Assembly: GCA_003694545.1 (NCBI GenBank)
Contig: RFKD01000041.1
Coordinates: 1 to 12,818 of the forward strand
Direction of reading: 5' to 3'
DNA from: Candidatus Parcubacteria bacterium
GTDB taxonomy: Bacteria > Patescibacteriota > Minisyncoccia > Phycocordibacterales > UBA12088
DNA: 12,818 bases
Position numbers and translations under genes: made by a program. Below, piece by piece: positions 1 through 5,616 of this stretch. Within the stretch, counting starts at the first letter, position 1; each line of letters begins with the position of its first letter. The notes beneath the pieces were generated by a model that was not told the origin of the DNA, searched no databases, and saw only the letters and a program-made list of their open reading frames with translations.

Positions 1-1
1 C

Positions 2-934
2 GGCGGCGAACGCGCCGTTGCCGCGCAGACCGCGGCGGTAGTTGCGGCGCCTGTTGCTCTGGTTTTCCTTCTCGCGCTTTTGTGGTTCCACAGCGTTGGG
101 ATCGCGACCGCGCGTCAGCTGGTCGCGGCAATTACTGATCCAAGACTGCCCGCTCAAGAGCGGCTCAATTTGCTTCAAAGGGCGCACCACCATTGGAACA
201 TAGGCGGGCAGGAAGTTGCCGAACAGGCCCAGCAAATAGCGTACCGACTGCGCGACGGAAGAGACCCCGAGACGCCGCAAGCGTTTCTCCTCGCGCGCGA
301 CCTTTTGAAGCAAGAATTAGAGCGCGCGCCAAACGACGCGCGCCTTTGGCTGTTTTACGCTTCTCTGCTTGAACAGATTGGCGACACCGCCCGAGCGCAA
401 GAGGCGTACCAAAAGGCGCTTGCCGCTTCGCCGAACAAACAACAATTTCTCTTTGCGTATGCTTCGTTTTTCATTATCACCGGGCGCCTGGATAATGCTG
501 AAGAAGTATTGCAACGAGCGTATGAGCTTGAACCTTCGTATGACGAGGCCGCGCGCAACCGGGCCGCCATTATGCTTTTGCGCGGAAAGGACAAAGAAGA
601 AGCGGAAGCGTTTCTTCTTGCCCACACGGGAGGAGACGAACAAGAAGCCAGTAAACTTTTCGTTGCGGCGCTGGAAGCAAGCGGGCGATGGGAAGACGCC
701 GCCCGCGCGCGAGAATCAGCTTTAGGAAGCTCGAGCGATGCGCAGGCCTATTTGGGGGCCGCTGAGGCATGGCTGCGGGCGGGGAATGTCGCGAAAGCGC
801 GGGAGGTCCTTCAGCGCATGCAAACTGATCTACCGAGCGCGGCAGGAATTGCTACAGCAGCGCTCCAACAGGTTGACGCCCTGGCTTCCAGTACGATCAA
901 GGATATTGACAGCTATCAGCAACGCAACGAATAG
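2..934 (+). CDS. C-terminal part of an O-antigen ligase/polymerase-type membrane protein with TPR tail (5' end outside window)
   Basis: The frame is open from the window edge; a TTG at 80 exists, but the reading continues upstream through a hydrophobic helix (about visible residues 10-32, rich in A, V and L), so the true start is outside. After the helix comes a soluble tail. It begins with a DPRLPAQERLNLLQRA...GGQE segment that resembles the linker after the last membrane helix of CPR O-antigen ligase (Wzy/WaaL-like) proteins. Helix-turn-helix TPR-like repeats then run from about visible residue 92 to 290, with YASLLEQIGDTARAQEAYQKAL as the clearest unit. Such proteins join or polymerise surface glycans at the membrane, and the TPR part probably binds partners. 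The linker resemblance is from memory of the family, so the ligase assignment is inference; membrane helix plus TPR is seen directly. The stop lies 13 bases before murB, suggesting co-transcription. Alternative: a generic TPR membrane protein. Confidence 0.72.
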   Translation, partial: GGERAVAAQTAAVVAAPVALVFLLALLWFHSVGIATARQLVAAITDPRLPAQERLNLLQRAHHHWNIGGQEVAEQAQQIAYRLRDGRDPETPQAFLLARDLLKQELERAPNDARLWLFYASLLEQIGDTARAQEAYQKALAASPNKQQFLFAYASFFIITGRLDNAEEVLQRAYELEPSYDEAARNRAAIMLLRGKDKEEAEAFLLAHTGGDEQEASKLFVAALEASGRWEDAARARESALGSSSDAQAYLGAAEAWLRAGNVAKAREVLQRMQTDLPSAAGIATAALQQVDALASSTIKDIDSYQQRNE

Positions 935-947
935 AGATGGGTGTCGT

Positions 948-1988
948 ATGATGGTTATACCTTCCGCGCCGCTCGCGCCACGAACCACCTTACGCGTCGG
1001 CGGCTCTGCCGCGTGGTGGGTGGAGGCCCACACGCTGGAGGATATTCTCGCGGCACACCGCTTTGCTCGTTCTTTCGACGAGAAGCTGGTTGTTATGGGG
1101 GAGGGAGCGAATGTGCTCGTGCCGGATAATGGTTTTGCTGGTGTCGTATTGCGCTTGCAAATGCGTACTATCGTTCTCGATGAAGCGGAGGGTTATGTTA
1201 TTGCCGAGGGAGGGGCTCATTGGGACGATGTTGTAGAGGCTTCCGCGCGCGCGGGGTGGTGGGGGCTTGAGCGGCTTGCGGGTATTCCAGGAACCGCGGG
1301 AGCGGCGGTGGTGCAAAACATTGGGGCGTACGGGGCGGAATCGTCGGATCGGCTTGCGTGGGCGGACATCATTCACCCAGCAACCGGCGCGACGCGGCGC
1401 GTCGCGCCGGCAGAGTTGACATTCTCCTACCGAACCAGCGCGCTCAAAGAAGGCGCTTTGCGCGGGTGGGTAGTGTATCGAGCCGCGTGGCGCTTATCGC
1501 GGCGGCCTACCGCTCCCTCCCGCCCGTACGCGGCGGTTGAAGACAGAATGTGGCGCACCAGCTCCCCGGTGCAAGCCGCGCAGTTTATACGAAAAGTACG
1601 GAGCGACAAACTGCCTGATCTCGCGCGGTGGGGAACCGCAGGTTCTTTTTTTCAAAACCCAGCCCTTCCTAAAGAGAAGGCGCAAGAACTCCTGCGGCAG
1701 TTTCCTGATCTGCCGTTTACGCCGCTTGAGGACGGCAGGGCGCGTATCGCGCTTGCGTGGCTCTTGGATAAGGCGCTCAATTTGCGCGGCTATCGCTTGG
1801 GCGGTGCGCGCTTGTATGAAAAACAGCCGCTTGTTATTGCGGTGGAGCCGTATGCAACGCGCGCGGGAGAAGTGCGCCTTTTGGCGCGTGAAGTTGCGGT
1901 GCGAGTGCGCGCGCAATTTGGGTTTCTCGTAGAGCCGGAAGTTGAAGTGCTGCTTCCTTCAGGATTCGCGCGCTGCGTGTGGTGTTGA
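948..1988 (+). CDS. murB: UDP-N-acetylenolpyruvoylglucosamine reductase MurB (type I)
   Basis: MurB uses FAD and NADPH to reduce UDP-GlcNAc-enolpyruvate to UDP-MurNAc in the cytoplasm, the second committed step of peptidoglycan synthesis. The 346-residue protein has the expected order of motifs: the FAD-binding GEGANVLV at 51-58 and GIPGTAGAAVVQNIGAYGAE at 112-131, Tyr161-Arg162 (YRTSALK), the catalytic serine loop GTAGSFFQNP at 229-238 (Ser233), and the terminal EPEV with the catalytic Glu at 331. Length and the presence of the loop between YR and GSFF match the E. coli-like type I form (342 residues). Two ATGs lie in tandem at 948 and 951, and 948 is chosen; no strong Shine-Dalgarno is visible, only a weak GAG near 934-936. 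The frame is open further upstream, but that part overlaps the TPR gene and has no MurB similarity. The gene follows the TPR membrane protein by 13 bases. All catalytic residues are present. Confidence 0.96.
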   Translation: MMVIPSAPLAPRTTLRVGGSAAWWVEAHTLEDILAAHRFARSFDEKLVVMGEGANVLVPDNGFAGVVLRLQMRTIVLDEAEGYVIAEGGAHWDDVVEASARAGWWGLERLAGIPGTAGAAVVQNIGAYGAESSDRLAWADIIHPATGATRRVAPAELTFSYRTSALKEGALRGWVVYRAAWRLSRRPTAPSRPYAAVEDRMWRTSSPVQAAQFIRKVRSDKLPDLARWGTAGSFFQNPALPKEKAQELLRQFPDLPFTPLEDGRARIALAWLLDKALNLRGYRLGGARLYEKQPLVIAVEPYATRAGEVRLLAREVAVRVRAQFGFLVEPEVEVLLPSGFARCVWC

Positions 1989-2014
1989 TTGTTTAGCGTT
2001 TAATAAAATATTAA
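1985..2014 (+). promoter_or_regulatory. Possible promoter of the mini-histone gene (AT-rich leader)
   Basis: The 152-base gap between murB and the small basic ORF opens with an AT-rich stretch (about 1990-2020) in an otherwise GC-rich region. TTGATT at 1985-1990 and TATTAA at 2009-2014 are 18 bases apart and could be -35 and -10 elements. The match is partial and the first element overlaps the murB stop, so this is a suggestion only. Beyond the DnaA box at 2032-2040 I see nothing else recognisable up to the ribosome binding site at 2126. Confidence 0.3.
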
Positions 2015-2031
2015 AATGAAAGCAGGTGGAG

Positions 2032-2040
2032 TTATCCACA
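2032..2040 (+). promoter_or_regulatory. Perfect DnaA box (TTATCCACA)
   Basis: The nine bases TTATCCACA match the high-affinity DnaA box of E. coli oriC (R1/R4 type) exactly. The box lies directly downstream of an AT-rich stretch and about 100 bases before the mini-histone start codon. Only one box was noticed, and there is no dnaA or dnaN nearby. It is therefore more likely a single regulatory site, or chance, than a replication origin. Confidence 0.45.
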
Positions 2041-2140
2041 GGTTTCTCTTGTGCTCGCGTACTCGGTGCGACACAATATGCACATCACGCAGTAGTAGGG
2101 TCGGCTGCTGCAATTAGCATTCACTGGAGAACATTACCTT

Positions 2141-2236
2141 ATGCCTGCCAAGAAACAAACCGCGCGCAAGGCTGCGAAGAAGACCGCACGCGCGGCCGCG
2201 AAGAAGACTGCGCGCAAAGCCGCTCGCCGTCGCTAA
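2141..2236 (+). CDS. 31-residue Lys/Arg/Ala-rich histone H1-like mini-protein
   Basis: ATG at 2141 is preceded by GGAG at 2126-2129, an 11-base spacing. The product is MPAK, then three 8-residue repeats of the pattern K-K/Q-T-A-R-K/A-A-A, then RRR. It contains no acidic residue and consists almost only of K, R, A and T. This composition is like the tails of eukaryotic H1 and of bacterial H1-like proteins (Hc1/Hc2 of chlamydiae, Lys/Ala-rich tails of some HU proteins), which bind DNA through charge and condense it; a nucleoid role is therefore inferred, and RNA or ribosome binding is equally possible. It is a stand-alone gene with its own leader (AT-rich stretch, DnaA box) and is closed by a 22-bp stem-loop 16 bases after the stop. 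A longer ORF on the opposite strand covers the same bases but has no protein-like features. Confidence 0.7.
   Translation: MPAKKQTARKAAKKTARAAAKKTARKAARRR
2153..2224 (+). repeat. Three 24-bp imperfect tandem repeats encoding the basic octapeptide
   Basis: Units 2153-2176, 2177-2200 and 2201-2224 each encode KKTARKAA or a one-residue variant (KQTARKAA, KKTARAAA). Third-codon positions differ between units (acc/acc/act, gcg/gca/gcg), so the repeats are not a fresh duplication and appear kept at protein level. Confidence 0.75.
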
Positions 2237-2252
2237 GGCGAAGAGCGCTTTA

Positions 2253-2299
2253 CACACACACCAAACGCCCCGCCTTTGGCGGGGCGTTTGGTGTGTGTG
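2253..2299 (+). terminator. 22-bp perfect stem-loop after the mini-histone gene
   Basis: Arms 2253-2274 and 2278-2299 are perfectly complementary over 22 bp, with a TTT loop; the core is AAACGCCCCGCC against GGCGGGGCGTTT. The position right after the stop of the small gene and before secA fits a transcription terminator. No T-run follows on either strand, so it is not a textbook intrinsic terminator; it could equally be an mRNA-stabilising or processing hairpin. Confidence 0.6.
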
Positions 2300-2324
2300 G
2301 CCCCATTTCCTGAAGGAGCGCGAA

Positions 2325-2330
2325 TATGCT
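2325..2330 (+). promoter_or_regulatory. Possible -10 element (TATGCT) upstream of secA
   Basis: TATGCTA at 2325-2331 matches the TATRCTA heptamer also seen before the FMN reductase (4928) and lysA (8508). No clear -35 is present 16-18 bases upstream. If used, transcription would begin near 2337, leaving a roughly 35-base secA leader. The same bases contain the ATG of the short ORF at 2326, so the two readings compete. Confidence 0.33.
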
Positions 2331-2391
2331 AAGGTGGAGAATGACCGAGAAAAACGGTCTATTCCTTGCGTATGGTACTTCGTTTTCTTGA
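2326..2391 (+). CDS. Possible 21-residue leader ORF overlapping the secA start
   Basis: ATG at 2326 has the best Shine-Dalgarno in the neighbourhood (AAGGAG at 2313-2318, 7-base gap). It encodes MLRWRMTEKNGLFLAYGTSFS and stops at 2389-2391, 20 bases inside secA. A second in-frame ATG at 2341 has AAGG at 2331-2334, 6 bases away. SecA itself has no ribosome binding site in the expected place, so ribosomes finishing this ORF could re-start at the secA ATG (translational coupling). At 21 residues it is too short to act like the SecM arrest peptide. It may simply be non-coding if transcription starts near 2337. Confidence 0.3.
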   Translation: MLRWRMTEKNGLFLAYGTSFS

Positions 2392-4918
2392 AAAAATAAC
2401 CGGAACACCAACTTCGCGCGCGCTTAAGCGTTATCGACCTATCGTGGAGAAGATTAACGCGCTTGAGCCGCACTTCCAGCAGCTTTCTGACGCCGAGTTG
2501 CGTGCGAAGACGGACGAATTTCGCGATCGAATCGTCCAGGGCGCCACGCTTGACGCGTTGCTTCCAGAAGCGTTTGCGGTGGTGCGCGAGGCGTCGCGAC
2601 GCCTTTCCGGGGAGCGGCACTACGATGTTCAGCTCCTCGGTGGCATTACGCTTCATGAGGGCAACATAACAGAAATGCGCACCGGGGAGGGGAAAACACT
2701 AGTTGCCACGCTGCCCGCCTACCTCAACGCGCTCACCGGCAAGGGTGTACATGTTGTGACGGTTAACGACTACCTCGCACGGCGCGACGCCGTGTGGATG
2801 GGGCAAATTTATCACTTCCTCGGCCTGTCCGTTGGTGTCATCAACTCGGATGCGAGTTATGTGTATGATCCGTCGCACGCGCCGGAGGATTCTCCCGAAG
2901 ACGAAACACGCGACCGCGAAGGATCGTTCCGCGTCGTGCACAAATTTTTGCGCCCCGTGGAGCGCCCGGAGGCATACGCCGCCAACATCACCTACGGCAC
3001 CAGCAATGAGTTTGGTTTTGACTACCTGCGCGACAACATTGAATACGAACCCCAGCGCTTGCGCCAGCGCGGCTATCACTTTGCCATCGTGGATGAAGTG
3101 GACTCTATTCTCATAGATGAGGCGCGCACGCCGCTTATCATATCAGCCCCCGCGCAAGAATCGGAGGAGTTTTATAAGCAATTTGCGCACATAGCCGCCC
3201 AACTCACGCCGGGAGAAGACTACACGGTTGACGAAAAACACAAAGCCGTGGAAATGACGCTCAAAGGAGTCGGCAAGGTGGAAGAACTGCTCGGCGTGGA
3301 CAACCTGTACACCGATAAAGGTTTGAAGTATGTCCACCACCTTCTTACCGCGCTCAAGGCGCGCGCGTTGTTTCACCGCGACAAGCACTATGTCGTGCGC
3401 GACAACCAAATTGTCATTGTCGACGAGTTCACTGGCCGCCTTCAGCCGGGGCGGCGTTGGAGCGAAGGGTTGCACCAAGCCATAGAAGCAAAAGAAGGCG
3501 TTCCGGTTCAGCGCGAATCGCGTACCTATGCGTCCGTCACCTTCCAAAACTACTTCCGAATGTACGACAAGCTTGCGGGAATGACGGGAACCGCTGAAAC
3601 TTCAGCCGAAGAATTTCGCACGGTGTACGGGCTGGATGTGATTGTTATTCCCACCAACCGTCCGGTACGTCGTGCGGATCACCCTGATCTTATTTACAAA
3701 AGCGAGGAAGCAAAATTCCGCGCCGTTGTGCAAAAAATCAAAGAACTCCACCAAAAAGGCCAGCCGGTGTTGGTAGGTACGGTTTCCATTGAAAAGAACG
3801 AATTTCTTTCGGTGCTTCTCACGAAAGAAGGCGTCCCCCATGTTGTTTTGAACGCCAAAAACCACGAGCGGGAAGGCGAAATCATCGCGCAAGCTGGACG
3901 CAAAGGCGCCGTCACTATTGCCACCAATATGGCGGGGCGCGGCGTTGATATCAAACTTGGCGGCGCGACGGCAACAACGCAAGAGTACGAAGAGGTGAAA
4001 GAACTCGGTGGCCTGTTTGTCATCGGCACGGAACGGCACGAGGCGCGGCGTATTGACAACCAGTTGCGCGGCCGCGCGGGGCGGCAGGGCGATCCGGGAG
4101 AAACGCAGTTTTATGTGTCGCTCGATGACGACTTGATGCGCGTTTTTGGTTCTAACGACCTTATTCGCGCGATCATGAACCAACTGCCGGATGATGCACC
4201 AATCACGCACAAGCGTATTTCTTCCGCGCTTGAGGCGGCACAAAAGCGTATTGAAGGATTTCACTTTGACGCGCGCAAGATGGTGCTGGCGTATGATGAT
4301 GTGCTCAACCAACAGCGCCGCGCCGTTTATGCGATGCGCCAAAAGGCGCTGGTCGGCGATGATAACGAGTTCTTTTCGCTGTTTGCGGATTTGGGAGCGT
4401 TTGACAGCACGCTCCCTCAGCGCGCAAGCGCGCTGAGGGAGCGTGCTGCGCGCGAAAATACGGCCGCCGTTCCGTTCGTGCGTCGTATGGTGATGCAAGC
4501 CCTAGACACGCTCTGGATGGAGCACTTGGAGACGATGGAATATCTCCGCTCCAGCGTCGGATTGCGTGCTTATGGCCAGCGCGATCCATTGATTGAATAC
4601 CGCCGCGAAGCTTTGCGTCTCTTTCGGGAACTGCAAGGAAGGCTCGCGACGGAGCTTTCTGAAGCGCTGGCGCGCCTTTTAGAAGCGCCAACGCTCCCAA
4701 CATCGCAAGGCGCCACTCTTTCTGCGCCGGCCACGCAAGCAGCGCACAAACCGCAAGCGGGATCCGTTGATTTGAACAAGTTGGGGCGCAATGACCGCGT
4801 TGTCATGCGCAGAGGGCAGGAGCGCAAGGAAGTGAAAGTGAAAAAGGCGCGCGAGTTCATCGCGCAAGGCTGGGAGGTGGAAGGGGTCGTGCCCGCCGAT
4901 CAGACGGTTCAGCGGTGA
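2372..4918 (+). CDS. secA: Preprotein translocase ATPase SecA
   Basis: SecA is the ATP-driven motor that pushes unfolded precursor proteins through SecYEG. In the 848-residue product I see Walker A GEGKT at 105-109, DEVDSILIDEARTPLI at 241-256, the AGMTGTA motif at 402-408, NMAGRGVDIKLGG at 519-531, the QLRGRAGRQGDPG arginine finger region at 564-576, and the scaffold motif LDTLWMEHLETM at 711-722. Two features are unusual. The helical wing region between VLNQQRR and LDTLW is about 60 residues shorter than in E. coli. The C-terminal GRND is followed by VVMRRGQERKEVKVKK instead of the cysteine-containing zinc motif. A block of about 30 extra residues (about 159-195) precedes YAANITYGT, a trait I associate with CPR SecA. 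ATG 2372 is chosen over TTG 2366 by similarity; neither has a clear ribosome binding site, and an in-frame stop at 2342 excludes earlier starts. Confidence 0.97.
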   Translation: MVLRFLEKITGTPTSRALKRYRPIVEKINALEPHFQQLSDAELRAKTDEFRDRIVQGATLDALLPEAFAVVREASRRLSGERHYDVQLLGGITLHEGNITEMRTGEGKTLVATLPAYLNALTGKGVHVVTVNDYLARRDAVWMGQIYHFLGLSVGVINSDASYVYDPSHAPEDSPEDETRDREGSFRVVHKFLRPVERPEAYAANITYGTSNEFGFDYLRDNIEYEPQRLRQRGYHFAIVDEVDSILIDEARTPLIISAPAQESEEFYKQFAHIAAQLTPGEDYTVDEKHKAVEMTLKGVGKVEELLGVDNLYTDKGLKYVHHLLTALKARALFHRDKHYVVRDNQIVIVDEFTGRLQPGRRWSEGLHQAIEAKEGVPVQRESRTYASVTFQNYFRMYDKLAGMTGTAETSAEEFRTVYGLDVIVIPTNRPVRRADHPDLIYKSEEAKFRAVVQKIKELHQKGQPVLVGTVSIEKNEFLSVLLTKEGVPHVVLNAKNHEREGEIIAQAGRKGAVTIATNMAGRGVDIKLGGATATTQEYEEVKELGGLFVIGTERHEARRIDNQLRGRAGRQGDPGETQFYVSLDDDLMRVFGSNDLIRAIMNQLPDDAPITHKRISSALEAAQKRIEGFHFDARKMVLAYDDVLNQQRRAVYAMRQKALVGDDNEFFSLFADLGAFDSTLPQRASALRERAARENTAAVPFVRRMVMQALDTLWMEHLETMEYLRSSVGLRAYGQRDPLIEYRREALRLFRELQGRLATELSEALARLLEAPTLPTSQGATLSAPATQAAHKPQAGSVDLNKLGRNDRVVMRRGQERKEVKVKKAREFIAQGWEVEGVVPADQTVQR
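4405..4448 (+). repeat. 21-bp perfect palindrome inside secA
   Basis: Arms 4405-4425 and 4428-4448 are perfectly complementary over 21 bp around an AA centre; the core is CTCCCTCAGCGCGC against GCGCGCTGAGGGAG. It encodes SecA residues 678-693 (DSTLPQRASALRERAA) in the shortened helical wing region. This is the longest perfect hairpin I found inside a gene here. It could be an inserted palindromic element, a deletion scar, or a simple fold-back duplication. Confidence 0.85.
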
Positions 4919-4924
4919 TGAAGG

Positions 4925-4933
4925 TGGTATACT
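4925..4933 (+). promoter_or_regulatory. Extended -10 promoter element upstream of the FMN reductase
   Basis: TGGTATACT at 4925-4933 is an extended -10 (TGn followed by TATACT, one base from TATAAT). It begins 7 bases after the secA stop. The -35 position (4905-4910, CGGTTC) is poor, which extended -10 promoters tolerate. Transcription would start near 4940, so the hairpin at 4943-4979 would form the very 5' end of the mRNA. Confidence 0.5.
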
Positions 4934-4942
4934 AGCCAACAG

Positions 4943-4979
4943 CGCCCCCTGCGGCGCCCAAAGCGCGCCGCAGGGGGCG
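4943..4979 (+). terminator. 15-bp GC-rich stem-loop between secA and the FMN reductase
   Basis: Arms 4943-4957 and 4965-4979 (CGCCCCCTGCGGCGC and its complement) form a perfect 15-bp stem with a 7-base loop. It could end the secA transcript, but no T-run follows. Because an extended -10 lies just before it, it may instead be a 5' leader hairpin of the next mRNA. Confidence 0.55.
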
Positions 4980-5008
4980 GAGATTTACCAACCCCCCTTA
5001 GAGACCGA

Positions 5009-5602
5009 ATGTGTATGACTTCTTCCCAACTATTGCGCATTGTTATTCTCCTTGGAACGGCCCGAAAGGGGGCCGTCTCAGCGGCCGTGGCAAGAGCGCT
5101 CGCGCAGGCGGTGCAAGACAGCGCTGGCGACGCGAAGGTGGAATTGGTTTCCGTTGCGGACCATCTCAAAGCCTCGCGCACCATCCCTGCTTGGCAAGAG
5201 GACGACAAGGAAGCACACCCGAGTTCGTGGTGCGAAGTTGCGCGCGAAGCCGATGCATTTATTTTTGTCTTGCCGGAGTATAACCATGGCTATCCAGGGG
5301 AGTGGAAGCTCCTCATTGACAGCTGTGGCGAAGAATACGCGCGCAAACCGGTCACGGTTTGCGGCGTGTCAGCTGGCGTGTTTGGCGGACGCGCGCTTGC
5401 TGATAATGTGAAGCCTGTTTTGGTTGAACTCAAGATGGTTCCCACGCGCAACAATATGTATATCGGCAAAGCGCACGAAGTGGTGTCGCCGAACGGAGAA
5501 TGGAATTTGAGCCCGCAAGAAGTGGAGAGGCTGATTGGCCTCGCGCGCGACGAGCTTTTCGAGCTTGCGCGCGGCTTGCGACCGCTGCGTAATGTCTCCT
5601 AA
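5009..5602 (+). CDS. NAD(P)H-dependent FMN reductase (flavodoxin-like fold)
   Basis: Members of this family pass electrons from NAD(P)H through bound FMN to quinones, azo dyes, chromate or free flavin in the cytoplasm; the natural substrate is often unknown. The 197-residue product has the phosphate-binding loop GTARKGAVS at 16-24 after a first beta strand (RIVILL). It also has the family signature PEYNHGYPGEWKLLIDS at 89-105, which contacts the FMN ring, and GVSAGVFGGRALADNVKPVL at 119-138. Length is usual for the family. Starts at ATG 5009 and ATG 5015 are both possible; only a weak GAGA precedes them. It appears to have its own promoter (extended -10 at 4925) and probably reads into the MYG1-family gene 14 bases downstream. 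A 7-bp hairpin (5057-5063 with 5070-5076) lies early in the coding sequence. No specific substrate can be assigned. Confidence 0.9.
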   Translation: MCMTSSQLLRIVILLGTARKGAVSAAVARALAQAVQDSAGDAKVELVSVADHLKASRTIPAWQEDDKEAHPSSWCEVAREADAFIFVLPEYNHGYPGEWKLLIDSCGEEYARKPVTVCGVSAGVFGGRALADNVKPVLVELKMVPTRNNMYIGKAHEVVSPNGEWNLSPQEVERLIGLARDELFELARGLRPLRNVS

Positions 5603-5616
5603 ATACTGGCAATACT

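Noticed and set aside
1985..2140. Replication origin
   Set aside because: Only one DnaA box and no dnaA, dnaN or parAB nearby; a regulatory site is more likely.
2026..2313. 95-residue frame overlapping the mini-histone gene on the + strand
   Set aside because: It runs through the hairpin, has no ribosome site and gives a random-looking sequence; the +1 frame with GGAG and octapeptide repeats explains the DNA better.
3602..4498. Long 298-residue open frame on the minus strand inside secA
   Set aside because: The + strand encodes well-conserved SecA motifs across the whole interval; the antisense frame is a by-product of GC-rich codon bias.
5057..5076. Hairpin ACGGCCC/GGGCCGT as a regulatory element
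   Set aside because: It is a short 7-bp stem within the FMN reductase coding sequence, encoding the conserved phosphate-loop region; common by chance at this GC content.
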